Assembly: GCF_004307425.1 (NCBI RefSeq)
Contig: NZ_SEWZ01000003.1
Span: 62,001-126,000, forward strand
From: Aquirufa antheringensis
GTDB taxonomy: Bacteria > Bacteroidota > Bacteroidia > Cytophagales > Spirosomataceae
Reading direction: 5' to 3'
Length of the DNA stretch: 64,000 nt
This document shows positions 16,489-26,316 of this stretch, piece after piece. Under the pieces are notes generated by a model. The model did not search any database. It was given only the letters and a program-made list of their open reading frames with translations, and was not told the origin of the DNA. Every line of letters begins with the position of its first letter. Position 1 is the first letter of the stretch. Position numbers and translations under genes: made by a program.

Positions 16489-16681
16489 AAGTACGCGCGT
16501 GCTCGAGAATTTTCTCGAGGCTCCTTTCGGAGGGCTCTGTGTAAGCCGAATTCAGCAAGTTTTGGACCTGTTTTAAACGAGCAAGTTCTTGCTTCTCGTC
16601 TTCATTTAATGTTTGCTGGAACCCTGTTTCAGGTTCATAAAGGTGTTTAATCAGGTCATTTGGGGTAGAGCTTTTTGTCAT
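16466..16681 (-). CDS. small protein encoded after the ECF sigma gene, unknown function
   Basis: Protein of 71 residues, highly charged and helical (LNEDEKQELARLKQVQNLLNSA), without signal peptide or membrane helix. Not recognised. Its start lies 26 bases inside the 3' end of the ECF sigma gene, so the two are translated from one message and it may modulate that sigma factor. It is too small and lacks a membrane segment for a classical anti-sigma factor. The stop codon is buried in the terminator stem. Confidence 0.65.
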   Translation of the reverse strand: MTKSSTPNDLIKHLYEPETGFQQTLNEDEKQELARLKQVQNLLNSAYTEPSERSLEKILEHARTSKKPLAH

Positions 16682-17255
16682 AGGCTAACTCTTGTTTGTC
16701 TAACATTTTACGAAGGTTAATTAAAGCGTAACGCATACGCCCTAATGCGGTATTGATACTAACTTGGGTTAATTCGGCGATTTCTTGGAAGCTTAATTCT
16801 TCGTAATGGCGCATCACGAGGACCTCGCGTTGCTCAGTAGGAAGTTTTTTTATCAAGTCCCTGATATTAACGATCATATCTTCTTTTAATTGTTTGTCCT
16901 CCGAACTTTCTTCTGCAAATTGAAAACTGTTCCACAGCGGCGAGCCATCGTCTAACACAATTTTGGGATAGCGCTTCTCTTTCCGGAAGTGATCGATCGC
17001 CATATTGTGTGCGATGCGGACGATCCAAGGAAGGAATTTGCCTTCTTCGTTATACTTGCCTTGGTTGATGACGTCCAAAGCTTTGATATAGGTCTCCTGC
17101 AAAAGGTCTTCCGCGATGTAGCGGTCCTTTACAATTAAATAAATAGTCGTGTATACTTTTGATTTACTACGATTTAGTAGTGTTTCGAATGCCTTAGAAT
17201 CACCTTGTATGTAGGCAGAAATTAACGCTGCATCATTAACGGGTATTTTGCTCAT
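16656..17255 (-). CDS. ECF-type RNA polymerase sigma factor
   Basis: Sigma-70 family protein of 199 residues. Region 2 is seen at residues ~22-90 (IAEDLLQETYIKALD and FLPWIVRIAHNMAIDHFRK), region 4 at ~135-185 (LPTEQREVLVMRHYEELSFQEIAELTQVSINTALGRMRYAL), with a helix-turn-helix for the -35 element. It lacks sigma-1 and sigma-3 regions as ECF factors do. No recognisable anti-sigma gene is adjacent; a 71-residue gene overlaps its 3' end. Target genes are unknown. Confidence 0.9.
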   Translation of the reverse strand: MSKIPVNDAALISAYIQGDSKAFETLLNRSKSKVYTTIYLIVKDRYIAEDLLQETYIKALDVINQGKYNEEGKFLPWIVRIAHNMAIDHFRKEKRYPKIVLDDGSPLWNSFQFAEESSEDKQLKEDMIVNIRDLIKKLPTEQREVLVMRHYEELSFQEIAELTQVSINTALGRMRYALINLRKMLDKQELAYDKKLYPK

Positions 17256-17447
17256 AAAAAAGTAAAATGGTTAATGTAGAGGTTTATCTCATGCAATAGG
17301 GTCTAAATGGGCGAATTGATTGTGACGCAATATGATAGAAATCTTTTTTACATCCAAAATTTTAATCGATTTTGAATAAAATTGAGTGACAAAATTTGGA
17401 AGCTCATTTAAATCCTTAATTTTGGACTCCTAAACTTTAAAGAAAAA

Positions 17448-18065
17448 ATGAAAAATCTACGTTCTATTGTGTCAGCTTTGGCCCTGACTTGTTTGGCCTT
17501 CGTTTCCAATGCTCAAAAAGCCGCTGATTATGCTGGTGAATACACCATGAGCGATAATCCTTACGTGAAAGTCTTGAAATTAGCGGACAAAGAAGGTAAG
17601 TTAATCATGTCTGCAGAAGGTTTTCCAGATACGGAATTAACGGCTGGAGCGAAAGCAGATGCGTTTGTATTAGGTGGAATGGGTGGAGATATCGTCTTTA
17701 CACGTGAAGGTGGTGCAGTGACTAAATTAAAGATTGAAGCGCAAGGTCAAACCTTAGAAGGCGTGAAAGCAGGTGCAGCTGCATCAGCAGGTGGATCTGA
17801 ATACGCAGCTTCTTATAAGATGGCTGATAACGAATACGTGAAGAAAATGATTGTCGTTTCTAAAGACGGTAAATTATTAATCTCATCTGATTCCAATCCA
17901 TCTGAAGGCGCTGTTCTAATAGCGGCATCTACGCCAGATACGTTTGCTACAACCTTGCAAGGCTATGAGGCAGAAATTACGTTCGGTCGTGCGGCTGGAA
18001 AAGTAAAAACGATCAAATTATCTGTTGCTGGTGGTGCTGTGGTATTAACTGGTGATGTAGAGTAA
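17448..18065 (+). CDS. secreted protein with two tandem ~80-residue repeats, unknown function
   Basis: Protein of 205 residues with a signal peptide (cleavage after FVSNAQ). The mature part is an internal duplication: residues ~27-105 begin YAGEYTMSDNPYVKVLKLADKEGKLIMSA and ~118-203 begin YAASYKMADNEYVKKMIVVSKDGKLLISS, joined by an Ala/Gly-rich linker. Each half resembles the small beta-barrel DUF3471-like modules found after beta-lactamase-like proteins; this match is weak. It stands alone between the ECF sigma gene and pdxJ and ends at a strong terminator. Confidence 0.75.
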   Translation: MKNLRSIVSALALTCLAFVSNAQKAADYAGEYTMSDNPYVKVLKLADKEGKLIMSAEGFPDTELTAGAKADAFVLGGMGGDIVFTREGGAVTKLKIEAQGQTLEGVKAGAAASAGGSEYAASYKMADNEYVKKMIVVSKDGKLLISSDSNPSEGAVLIAASTPDTFATTLQGYEAEITFGRAAGKVKTIKLSVAGGAVVLTGDVE

Positions 18066-18080
18066 ATAATTCTTCCTTCA

Positions 18081-18118
18081 AAAAAAAGGGCTTCGTTAGA
18101 TAACGAAGCCCTTTTTTT
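18081..18118. terminator. bidirectional terminator before pdxJ
   Basis: An 18-base perfect stem, A-run plus GGGCTTCGTTA (18081-18098) with TAACGAAGCCC plus T-run (18101-18118), around a 2-base centre. The pdxJ stop codon touches its right edge. Confidence 0.92.
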
Positions 18119-18833
18119 ATTTCAATTGTCTGCGGTAGAGTTGAATCGTATTCTCTAATCCGTAATAAAGTGCATCGCAAATGAGTGCGTGTCCGATGGA
18201 GACTTCGTCCAGAGGATTGACGTTTGCCTGGAAAAAGGCTAAGTTTTCTAGACTTAAATCGTGGCCGGCATTAATGCCTAAACCTAATTGATGGGCTCTA
18301 AAAGCAGCTTTTCGGTATGCGGCAACAGCTTGCGTCGGATTGGTAGGGAAATCATTCGCATAAGGTTCCGTATATAGTTCGATGCGATCAGTGCCTGTAG
18401 TGGCAGCGGCCTCGACCATTTCTAAAACAGGGTCCACGAAAATGGAGGTGCGAATGCCCGCTTCCTTAAAGGGAGCAATCAGGCGCTTCAATAATTCTTG
18501 GTGTTCGATGGTATCCCAGCCGTGGTTGGAGGTGATTTGGCCTAAAGCATCAGGGACTAAGGTCACTTGCTCCGGTTTAACCGCTAAGACCAATTCCACA
18601 AAAGAGGCTTCTAATGGATTTCCTTCGATATTAAACTCCGTCTTCACCGCTTTTCTCAAGGCATACACATCCGCGTAGCGAATATGGCGTTCATCTGGTC
18701 GCGGGTGCACCGTGATGCCCTGAGCACCAAAACGTTCGCAATCCAACGCCACCTGGATCAGATCCGGGTTATTACCACCTCGCGAGTTACGCAAGGTGGC
18801 AATTTTATTAATATTGACGCTGAGTCTAGTCAT
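18117..18833 (-). CDS. pdxJ: pyridoxine 5'-phosphate synthase
   Basis: TIM-barrel enzyme of 238 residues that condenses 3-amino-1-hydroxyacetone phosphate with deoxyxylulose 5-phosphate to pyridoxine 5'-phosphate. It has the N-terminal [29 protein letters not shown] near residue 40 (catalytic His and phosphate contacts), FVDP near 131 and [14 protein letters not shown] near 185 (second catalytic His). Its ATG overlaps the asd stop as TAATG, indicating an asd-pdxJ operon. Confidence 0.95.
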   Translation of the reverse strand: MTRLSVNINKIATLRNSRGGNNPDLIQVALDCERFGAQGITVHPRPDERHIRYADVYALRKAVKTEFNIEGNPLEASFVELVLAVKPEQVTLVPDALGQITSNHGWDTIEHQELLKRLIAPFKEAGIRTSIFVDPVLEMVEAAATTGTDRIELYTEPYANDFPTNPTQAVAAYRKAAFRAHQLGLGINAGHDLSLENLAFFQANVNPLDEVSIGHALICDALYYGLENTIQLYRRQLK

Positions 18834-19825
18834 TAGATCAAGTGGTTTGCCGCTAAGTATTCGGCGATCTGAACCGCGTTTGTAGCCGCTCCTTTACGCA
18901 AGTTATCGGCAACAATCCAAAGGTTTAACGAGTTCTTTTGAGATTCATCGCGGCGGATACGACCTACGAAAACCTCATCTTTACCGTGTGCCGTGATCGG
19001 CATTGGATACACTAAGTTCTTCGGATCGTCTTGAACGATAATTCCCTCTTCTTTTTCTAAGATGGCACGAACTTCCGCTAAATCGAAATCGTTCTCGAAC
19101 TCGATGTTCACCGCTTCGGAGTGTCCTCCGATGGTAGGAATACGAACCGTGGTGGCTGTCACCTTGATGGAGTCGTCCATCATGATTTTATTTGTTTCTA
19201 AAATCATCTTCATCTCCTCTTTCGTGTAGCCGTTTTCTAAGAACACGTCGATTTGAGGAAGAACGTTTAAATCGATTTTGTAAGGATATACTTTCGCGTA
19301 ATCCGTCTTTCCAGCGCGCTCATCAAATAATTGATCGACAGCTGCTTTACCCGTTCCTGTTACGGATTGGTAAGTAGAAACGACCACACGCTTGATTTTG
19401 TATTTTTTGTGCAAGGGATTTAACACGACTACCATTTGGATGGTCGAGCAATTCGGGTTTGCAATGATTTTGTCCTCTGGAGTTAAGGTGCTCGCATTGA
19501 TCTCTGGAACGACTAATTTCTTAGTAGGGTCCATACGCCAAGCGGAAGAGTTGTCTACTACGGTGATGCCGGCAGCCGCAAATTTGGGAGCCATCTCTAA
19601 TGAGCTGCTTCCACCAGCAGAGAAAATAGCCACGTTTGGTTTCATCGAAATCGCTGTTTCGTAGCCTACCACCGTGAAGTCTTGGCCCTTAAAATTCACC
19701 TTTTTACCGATCGAACGCTCGGATGCTACCGGGATTAACTCCGTGACAGGAAAATTTCTTTCCGCTAATACTTTCAAAATTTCTCCGCCTACTAGTCCAG
19801 TGGCGCCTACAACTGCAACTTTCAT
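18833..19825 (-). CDS. asd: aspartate-semialdehyde dehydrogenase
   Basis: NADPH-dependent enzyme of 330 residues that reduces aspartyl phosphate to the semialdehyde for lysine/diaminopimelate, threonine and methionine synthesis. N-terminal [15 protein letters not shown] binds [14 protein letters not shown] near residue 128 holds the catalytic Cys, and the Gly-His of [12 protein letters not shown] near residue 234 the catalytic His. The length is normal. It overlaps pdxJ by one base; a small secreted-protein gene ends 10 bp upstream of its start. Confidence 0.95.
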   Translation of the reverse strand: MKVAVVGATGLVGGEILKVLAERNFPVTELIPVASERSIGKKVNFKGQDFTVVGYETAISMKPNVAIFSAGGSSSLEMAPKFAAAGITVVDNSSAWRMDPTKKLVVPEINASTLTPEDKIIANPNCSTIQMVVVLNPLHKKYKIKRVVVSTYQSVTGTGKAAVDQLFDERAGKTDYAKVYPYKIDLNVLPQIDVFLENGYTKEEMKMILETNKIMMDDSIKVTATTVRIPTIGGHSEAVNIEFENDFDLAEVRAILEKEEGIIVQDDPKNLVYPMPITAHGKDEVFVGRIRRDESQKNSLNLWIVADNLRKGAATNAVQIAEYLAANHLI

Positions 19826-19835
19826 TCTGTTTATT

Positions 19836-20318
19836 TTATAATGGATATGTGATTCCTACTGATACTCCTGTTTGCCCCGAAGAGCTTAATTTTAGGCCCA
19901 TTTGAGCCTTACTTAATTCATTATATCGTTTTAACGCTTTGTTGAAGTGTCTGTTACTCACGGCTCCGATGTAGACGTTTGCTAAAGCCACGCCGCCCAC
20001 CGCTGACCAATAAAAGCCCTCTGATATGCTTCCTTTACTCAAATAGGTAGAAAAAGCGAATACAGTAGAGAAACCGGCTAACCAGCCAGAAAGTTTATGC
20101 TGACGTTTGAATTTCAAGAATTCGACATTGACTTCTGGGTCTCTGGCCTCCATTAAAGGTATTTGTAAGGCCAAAGGATGGTCAACTAACTGCCTGTCAT
20201 ACATAAATCTCCTCGTCCAAACCCCTTGCACTTCTTCAATGGGAATTAATTTCTTTTCCTGCGCCATAGCGCCGCCTGAGGCCAATAGTAGAAAGAAAAG
20301 TAAGCTCCTGATTTTCAA
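19836..20318 (-). CDS. small exported protein with two membrane helices, unknown function
   Basis: Protein of 160 residues with a signal peptide (MKIRSLLFFLLLASGGAMAQ) followed by a polar region and two hydrophobic segments (~LAGFSTVFAFSTYL and ~WSAVGGVALANVYIGAV). No family recognised. It reads in the same direction as asd, whose start is 10 bp downstream, and may be the first gene of that operon. Confidence 0.7.
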   Translation of the reverse strand: MKIRSLLFFLLLASGGAMAQEKKLIPIEEVQGVWTRRFMYDRQLVDHPLALQIPLMEARDPEVNVEFLKFKRQHKLSGWLAGFSTVFAFSTYLSKGSISEGFYWSAVGGVALANVYIGAVSNRHFNKALKRYNELSKAQMGLKLSSSGQTGVSVGITYPL

Positions 20319-20378
20319 AGCAAAGCTGGGATTTAAGCCTACAAAATTAGGGCTTAAAATGGGGAATCGAAAGGAAAA

Positions 20379-20915
20379 TCAGCGAAAATCGTACAATTTC
20401 GCTGGGCAAATCGCAATGTCCAAGGGTATATCATGGCTTTCCACCTCCTCGATCAAGTCAACTGGATCGAACAGGCTGATGCCTATTTTAAGGCAATCTG
20501 GCCTACATAAAGCTAGGTAACGATCATAAAAACCTTTGCCATAACCTACCCGGTTGCCATTAAGATCAAAGGTTAAAAGGGGCAATAGGACAATATCGAA
20601 ATCGGTCGGTTTTACCACGGTCCCGCCCACTGGTTCGGGAATGCCCCAGTCCGAGTTAGCAAATTCTGCCGCCAGCAACATCTCCATCGAACCCTCCGCG
20701 TCTGAAATAACGCGCGGAAAAGCAAAGTCGCCTTCGAGTGAATCTAAACTAATTTCATTGCGATGGGGGATGGCTTTGAAGCTGGCGATGGTTTTCGCGG
20801 GATTTAAAAAAGGAGCCAAAGTTTCGATGACGCGCTGGGAGCGCTCACGGAATTCTTTTTCTGTAAGTTCTGTGCGCTGCGCCAACACTATTTTTCGAAT
20901 CTCGGCCTTCTTCAT
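20379..20915 (-). CDS. 5-formyltetrahydrofolate cyclo-ligase
   Basis: Protein of 178 residues (MTHFS/YgfA family) that uses ATP to convert 5-formyl-THF to 5,10-methenyl-THF, recycling folate. Visible marks are the N-terminal Lys/Arg-rich helix KKAEIRKIVLAQR, IPHRNEISL near residue 48, and the ATP/Mg loop NRVGYGKGFYDRYLA near residue 134. ATG 20915 was taken as start; a TTG two codons upstream is also open. Divergent from ileS. Confidence 0.9.
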   Translation of the reverse strand: MKKAEIRKIVLAQRTELTEKEFRERSQRVIETLAPFLNPAKTIASFKAIPHRNEISLDSLEGDFAFPRVISDAEGSMEMLLAAEFANSDWGIPEPVGGTVVKPTDFDIVLLPLLTFDLNGNRVGYGKGFYDRYLALCRPDCLKIGISLFDPVDLIEEVESHDIPLDIAICPAKLYDFR

Positions 20916-21028
20916 ATTCAAACCTAGTTAATTGCGTTCGGAATACAAATCTTCACGTGAGATGTTCCGTATAATTTTGTATTTTTGCCTCAATTTTGCC
21001 AATTTTTTCATTTTAACCCCACACGTCT

Positions 21029-24000
21029 GTGAGCTTTAAGGAATACAAAAATTTAGATTACGCCGCTTTGGCAGATGAAATTCTAGATTTCTGGAACGCG
21101 AATAACATCTTTGAAAAATCCATCTCCACCAGAGAGGGACAGCCTACGTTTACGTTTTTTGAAGGACCTCCTTCTGCTAACGGAACGCCGGGGATCCACC
21201 ACGTGATGGCGCGGGCGATTAAGGATATTTTTTGCCGCTACCAAACCCTAAAAGGGAAGCAGGTAAAGCGTAAAGGGGGCTGGGATACACACGGTTTGCC
21301 GGTGGAATTGCAGGTGGAGAAGGAATTAGGCATTACAAAAGAGGATATTGGTAAGAGCATTTCGGTCGAAGAATATAACAAAAAGTGCCGCGAGACGGTG
21401 ATGAAATTCACCGATCAATGGAATAGTTTGACGGAGAAGATGGGCTACTGGGTGGATCTTGAAAACCCCTACGTGACTTACCAGGCGAACTATATTGAGA
21501 GTGTTTGGAACTTATTGAAGCGTTTATACGATCAAGGATTATTATATAAAGGTTACACGATTCAGCCTTATTCGCCAGCGGCGGGAACGGGTCTTTCGTC
21601 CCACGAATTGAACCAGCCGGGTTGCTACCGCGATGTGAAGGATACGTCCTTGACGGCGCAATTTAAGGCGATCAAGAACGCGAAATCGGAATTTTTATTT
21701 AAGGCTTCAGGCGATGCACCGGTCTATTTATTGGCTTGGACGACCACGCCTTGGACCTTGCCATCGAACACCGCTTTGACGGCTGGAAAGAATATTACGT
21801 ATGTATTGGTGAAGACCTTTAATCCCTACACCTACGTGCCGGTGTATGTGGTGCTAGCCAAAGACTTAGTCAAAAACTACTTCCAAGCAGCCGCTGAAAA
21901 CAGCGACTTTGCCGCTTACGAAGCAGCGGAGAAAAAGCCACAAGCGATTCCTTATGAGATCGTTGCGACTTGCAAAGGATCGGATTTGGAAGGAGTAGAA
22001 TACGAGCAATTAATGCCGTATGTACAGCCATCGGCGCCCGCATTCCGTGTGATTTTAGGGGATTTTGTGACGACTGAAGATGGGACGGGTATGGTGCACA
22101 CCGCGCCGACTTTTGGAGCAGATGACTTTAGAGTGGCTGCCCAAAACAACATTCCAGCGCTTTTAATTACCGATGAAAACGGCAAAGAAGTGCCATTAGT
22201 AAATCGCCAAGGCCGTTTTGTGGCTCAGGTGACGGACTATGCTTTGGAACCCGTAAAAGAAGCTTACTTAACGGATGAGGAGAAAGAAGCGGAGCGCGTG
22301 AAGCAAGGCCGCGACAAATATTTGTCCGTGGATGAGCGTATTGCGATTCAATTAAAGACCGAAAATAAAGCGTTTAACGTTCAGAAATTTGATCACCCGT
22401 ATCCACATTGCTGGAGAACGGACAAGCCGGTCTTGTATTATCCATTGGATTCTTGGTTCATCAAGACGACGGCGGTAAAAGATAAATTAATCGCCTTAAA
22501 TAAGACGATTCAGTGGAAACCGGAGTCGACAGGAACGGGTCGTTTCGGGAACTGGTTAGAGAATTTAGTGGACTGGAATTTGTCTCGTTCTCGCTATTGG
22601 GGAACGCCATTGCCTATTTGGCGGACGGAAGATGGCTCGGAGGAAATCTGTATCGGTTCTTTAGAGCAATTGAAAACGGAGATTGAGAAGGCGCAGGCTT
22701 CTGGGACTTTGACTGACGTTCAGACCAAAGGTAACGCAGCGTTTTTAAAGGCTTTAGCGGCTGGCGAGGCAGACTTGCACCGCCCATTTGTGGATGAGGT
22801 ATTCTTGCTTTCAGCGACAGGCAATGTATTAACAAGGGAATTGGATTTGATCGACGTTTGGTTCGATTCAGGTGCGATGCCGTTTGCCCAGTGGCACTAT
22901 CCATTTGAAAATCAAGATGTATTCAAGCAGAGTTATCCGGCGGATTTCATCTCGGAAGGGGTGGATCAGACACGTGGTTGGTTCTTTACGCTGCACGCGA
23001 TTTCGAGCATGGTGGAAGATTCTGTGGCGTTCAAGAATGTCGTTTCGACGGGATTGGTGTTAGACAAAAATGGAAACAAGATGTCCAAACGCCTAGGCAA
23101 CGCCATCGATCCATTCGAGACCCTGAAAGCTTACGGAGCGGATCCGACGCGTTGGTACATGATCACGAATGCGCAGCCTTGGGATAACTTGAAATTTGAT
23201 TTAGCTGGGATTACGGAGGTGCGCAACAAGTTCTTTGGCACACTGACAAATACCTATAATTTCTTCGCTCTTTATGCTAATCTCGATGGGTTTGAGCAAA
23301 AAGGCATTAAAGAGGAAGATTTAACGGAATTAGACCGTTGGATTCTATCCAAATTAATGAATTTGATCGCGGAGGTCGATGAGGCTTTTGAGACCTACGA
23401 GCCTACAAAAGCAGGTCGTGCGATCCAAGATTTCGTGTGTGATCATTTGTCTAACTGGTATGTTCGTTTGTCACGCCGTCGCTTCTGGAATCCAGAAACG
23501 GCGAATCAGGTGATCACCGCGGACAAGCAAGCGGCTTACGAGACTTTATACCACTGTTTAGAGACGGTGGCGCAATTAATGTCGCCGATCGCGCCGTTCT
23601 ACGGAGAATGGTTGTACAAGAATTTGACGGGCAAAGAATCGGTTCACTTGACGCATTTCGCGAAAGTAAATCCGAGCCTACAAAACCCAGCCTTAGAAAC
23701 GTCGATGGAATTAGCGCAAGGTATTTGTTCGCTGGTTCACTCGATTCGCAAGGTACACCGCCTGAAAGTGCGTCAGCCTTTAGCGCAAGTCTTAGTGCCG
23801 GTTTTGCAAGAGTCCGTGAGAGACCAAATTCGTCGCGTGGAAGATCTGATCAAATCAGAGGTAAACGTGAAGGAGGTTAATTATTTAAATGACGCTTCTG
23901 GGGTATTGAACAAGAAAGTGAAACCTAATTTCAAGGCTTTAGGCCCTAAGTTCGGGAAAGATATGAAAGTGGTCGCGGAGGCCATCACGGGAATGTCTTC

Positions 24001-24415
24001 GGAGGATTTAGCGTTGATCGAATCAGCTGGATCTGCGAAGATTCAAGGTTTTGAGATCGCACTAGCGGACATTGAAATCTTGACAGAGGATATGCCGGGT
24101 TATTTGACGGCAAGCGAGGGTGGATTGACGATCGCGTTAGATAATACCTTAACGCCAGAATTAGTTCGTGAGGGGAACGCACGTGAATTTGTGAATCGTA
24201 TCCAAAACTTACGTAAAGATTCTGGTTTCGATGTGACAGACAAAATATATATCCAAGTGCAGCGTTCGGACGAAGAATGGACGGCCAGCTTGAACGAATT
24301 CAAAGCCTATATCTCGCAGGAGGTGCAAGCCTTGAGTTTGGAATGGGTGGATTCGGCTTCGACGGAACTTACTTTTGAGGAGTCTAACTTGTTCGTGAAT
24401 GTCACGGTAGCTTAA
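21029..24415 (+). CDS. ileS: isoleucyl-tRNA synthetase, long eukaryote-like type
   Basis: Class I synthetase of 1128 residues that charges tRNA-Ile. The HIGH-type ATP loop is PPSANGTPGIHH near residue 50; WDTHGLPVEL follows; the CP1 editing domain lies at about 190-400 (TTPWTLPSNTAL); NKMSKRLG near residue 682 is the KMSKS loop; a DALR-like anticodon-binding domain and a C-terminal extension follow. Length and the GIHH form place it in the longer eukaryote-like group (IleRS type 2), members of which are often less sensitive to mupirocin; resistance here is inference. It starts at GTG 21029. The TPR gene follows 1 bp after its stop. Confidence 0.96.
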   Translation: MSFKEYKNLDYAALADEILDFWNANNIFEKSISTREGQPTFTFFEGPPSANGTPGIHHVMARAIKDIFCRYQTLKGKQVKRKGGWDTHGLPVELQVEKELGITKEDIGKSISVEEYNKKCRETVMKFTDQWNSLTEKMGYWVDLENPYVTYQANYIESVWNLLKRLYDQGLLYKGYTIQPYSPAAGTGLSSHELNQPGCYRDVKDTSLTAQFKAIKNAKSEFLFKASGDAPVYLLAWTTTPWTLPSNTALTAGKNITYVLVKTFNPYTYVPVYVVLAKDLVKNYFQAAAENSDFAAYEAAEKKPQAIPYEIVATCKGSDLEGVEYEQLMPYVQPSAPAFRVILGDFVTTEDGTGMVHTAPTFGADDFRVAAQNNIPALLITDENGKEVPLVNRQGRFVAQVTDYALEPVKEAYLTDEEKEAERVKQGRDKYLSVDERIAIQLKTENKAFNVQKFDHPYPHCWRTDKPVLYYPLDSWFIKTTAVKDKLIALNKTIQWKPESTGTGRFGNWLENLVDWNLSRSRYWGTPLPIWRTEDGSEEICIGSLEQLKTEIEKAQASGTLTDVQTKGNAAFLKALAAGEADLHRPFVDEVFLLSATGNVLTRELDLIDVWFDSGAMPFAQWHYPFENQDVFKQSYPADFISEGVDQTRGWFFTLHAISSMVEDSVAFKNVVSTGLVLDKNGNKMSKRLGNAIDPFETLKAYGADPTRWYMITNAQPWDNLKFDLAGITEVRNKFFGTLTNTYNFFALYANLDGFEQKGIKEEDLTELDRWILSKLMNLIAEVDEAFETYEPTKAGRAIQDFVCDHLSNWYVRLSRRRFWNPETANQVITADKQAAYETLYHCLETVAQLMSPIAPFYGEWLYKNLTGKESVHLTHFAKVNPSLQNPALETSMELAQGICSLVHSIRKVHRLKVRQPLAQVLVPVLQESVRDQIRRVEDLIKSEVNVKEVNYLNDASGVLNKKVKPNFKALGPKFGKDMKVVAEAITGMSSEDLALIESAGSAKIQGFEIALADIEILTEDMPGYLTASEGGLTIALDNTLTPELVREGNAREFVNRIQNLRKDSGFDVTDKIYIQVQRSDEEWTASLNEFKAYISQEVQALSLEWVDSASTELTFEESNLFVNVTVA

Positions 24416-24416
24416 A

Positions 24417-25478
24417 ATGATGCGAAAACTCACTTATTTGATTTTACTTTTAGGGGGGTTTTTTTCTGTGGCTGCGCAGTCTGAAGAACTCATGGTGGAT
24501 GGGATGCGGGCGTATATGAAGGAGGATTTTGGCGAGGCAATTCTTGTTTTCGAGAAGCTCGCGAAAGTGAAGTCGCAGGAGCCGGCGGTCTTCTATTATT
24601 TGGCCAAAAGCTATCTGTCCGACAAACAACTCACCTCAGCCCGCTCAAACGCGGAGAAAGCACATCTGTTATCGCCTTACTCGTTTGATTATGGTCTTTT
24701 ATATGGAGACTTGCTTTTAGCGAACAAGGAATACAAAAAGGCATTGGAATGCTTCGAAAAACTGCTGGCCTACGACGACCATCGCTTCGATGCAGAACCC
24801 GACATGATTCGGGTGAAGCAATTCGTCTTTTTGTCTAAAGGCGATGAGTCGAAAGACCTCGCCGATAAAAATACCTACTATCTACAAGCAGCGAATTTAG
24901 GGCCTGTTCAAGAAGAACTTTGGGTGCGCATCATTCAACTGGACTGGGAATTAAATCGAAAAGAGGCCGTGGTGGAACACGCCTTAGAGGCTTTAGAAAA
25001 TTACCCTCGAATGGCTCCCTGGGTGTTTCCTATTTTAGGAGATGCTTACCAGGCTTTAGGCAATCATGCAGCGTCCGATGCCGCTTTCGATAAAGCCTTA
25101 GCTGCGAATCCGAAAGATGACCATGTGCTCAATAATTACAGCTATTTCTTGTCAATCAGGAAGGAGAAATTAGCCTTAGCCGATTCGCTTTCTGCCCGTT
25201 TAGTGGCGGATCACCCGCGTAACGGCACCTATTTAGACACGCGGGCATGGGTGTTGTTTGAACTGAAACGTTATCCGGAAGCGCGCGTGGCGATGGAGGC
25301 GGCTTTGAAAGATAAAGAAAATGCGTCTGCCACCTTATGGGAACATTATGGCGATGTGCTTTTTCGCTTGAAATTAGTGGAAAAAGCACTAGAGGCTTGG
25401 AAGGAGGCACTTCGCTTAGATCCGGCTCGTGAATCTGTAGATAAAAAGATTCGAATGCGTCAAATTCCCGAAAATTGA
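24417..25478 (+). CDS. exported TPR-repeat protein
   Basis: Protein of 353 residues with a signal peptide (cleaved near SVAAQ) and about seven tetratricopeptide repeats through residues ~25-340, seen as recurring A..Y...G / A...A...P patterns such as ALECFEKLLAYDDHRFDAEP and ALEAWKEALRLDPARES. TPRs act as protein-binding scaffolds. It begins 1 bp after ileS and is followed after 28 bp by the DUF4292 lipoprotein and the LytM-like protein, an order conserved in Bacteroidota that suggests joint work at the envelope. Confidence 0.85.
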   Translation: MMRKLTYLILLLGGFFSVAAQSEELMVDGMRAYMKEDFGEAILVFEKLAKVKSQEPAVFYYLAKSYLSDKQLTSARSNAEKAHLLSPYSFDYGLLYGDLLLANKEYKKALECFEKLLAYDDHRFDAEPDMIRVKQFVFLSKGDESKDLADKNTYYLQAANLGPVQEELWVRIIQLDWELNRKEAVVEHALEALENYPRMAPWVFPILGDAYQALGNHAASDAAFDKALAANPKDDHVLNNYSYFLSIRKEKLALADSLSARLVADHPRNGTYLDTRAWVLFELKRYPEARVAMEAALKDKENASATLWEHYGDVLFRLKLVEKALEAWKEALRLDPARESVDKKIRMRQIPEN

Positions 25479-25506
25479 GCTATTTTTGTTTCCAAAATTC
25501 CTTCCT

Positions 25507-26316
25507 ATGCGGATTCTTTTCAGTCTAGTTTTTCTTTCTCTGCTGGGTGCCTGCGCACCTAAAGCGACAGTGGCTACGACAAATCCGGTGCAGGGGGATA
25601 CCATACAGGTAGATTCTGTTCCCGTCGTGGCGGCGCTTTCCCAGGCAGATGTCCTTGATCAACAGTCCACTTCTGATGATTTGAATTTTACCTATTTAAA
25701 GGCGAAATCGAAGGTGATGTGGAAAACGCGCACGAACACGGATAATTACATCGTAGATATTCGGATGAAGAAGGACAGTATTATTTGGGCGAATATTTCC
25801 GTTTCGATGATTTCTGGTGCTGCTGTTTTGTTCACTAAAGAACGCGTTCAATTCTACCATAAGATTAACAACGAATACACGAATCTGACTTACGATAGTT
25901 TGAGCACAAGTTTGGGCTTTAAAGTAAGTTATGATTTGATTCAAAATATGATTGTAGGCGACCAGCCCTACAAGAAAAATAATACGCGCCGTGTCGTTCG
26001 AGAGAACGAAAATTTCTTAGTCAAACAGCAAGAGGGGCACGTGGAGGTGAATAATTGGGTGGGGCCTAATCGGAAATTAAAGAAATTGTCCGTGAGTGAT
26101 TTACCTTCATCGAACAAGTTAACCTTAGATTACGAGGATTTTGCGAGTTTAAATTCAGCGATTTTCCCGTTCTCTAGCTCGATTACCTTAGATGTAAAGA
26201 ACAAAGAAAATCAGGTGAATCAGACCTTGATATCTATTAAATATTCCAAAGTAGAGTTGTTAGATACCCCTTTGGAATTCCCTTTTAAAGTGCCAGCCAA
26301 ACTCTTAAAGCCTTGA
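25507..26316 (+). CDS. DUF4292 lipoprotein
   Basis: Predicted lipoprotein of 269 residues. ATG 25507 gives a type II signal peptide with the lipobox LLGAC (Cys at about 16). An open frame upstream to 25486 would place a less typical N-terminus. The mature part is strand-rich, with patterns like KSKVMWKTRTNTDNYIVDIRMKKDSIIWANIS typical of DUF4292, a fold related to LolA/LolB lipoprotein carriers (family knowledge). The next gene starts with TTG overlapping this stop (TTGA), so coupling is likely. Confidence 0.82.
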   Translation: MRILFSLVFLSLLGACAPKATVATTNPVQGDTIQVDSVPVVAALSQADVLDQQSTSDDLNFTYLKAKSKVMWKTRTNTDNYIVDIRMKKDSIIWANISVSMISGAAVLFTKERVQFYHKINNEYTNLTYDSLSTSLGFKVSYDLIQNMIVGDQPYKKNNTRRVVRENENFLVKQQEGHVEVNNWVGPNRKLKKLSVSDLPSSNKLTLDYEDFASLNSAIFPFSSSITLDVKNKENQVNQTLISIKYSKVELLDTPLEFPFKVPAKLLKP

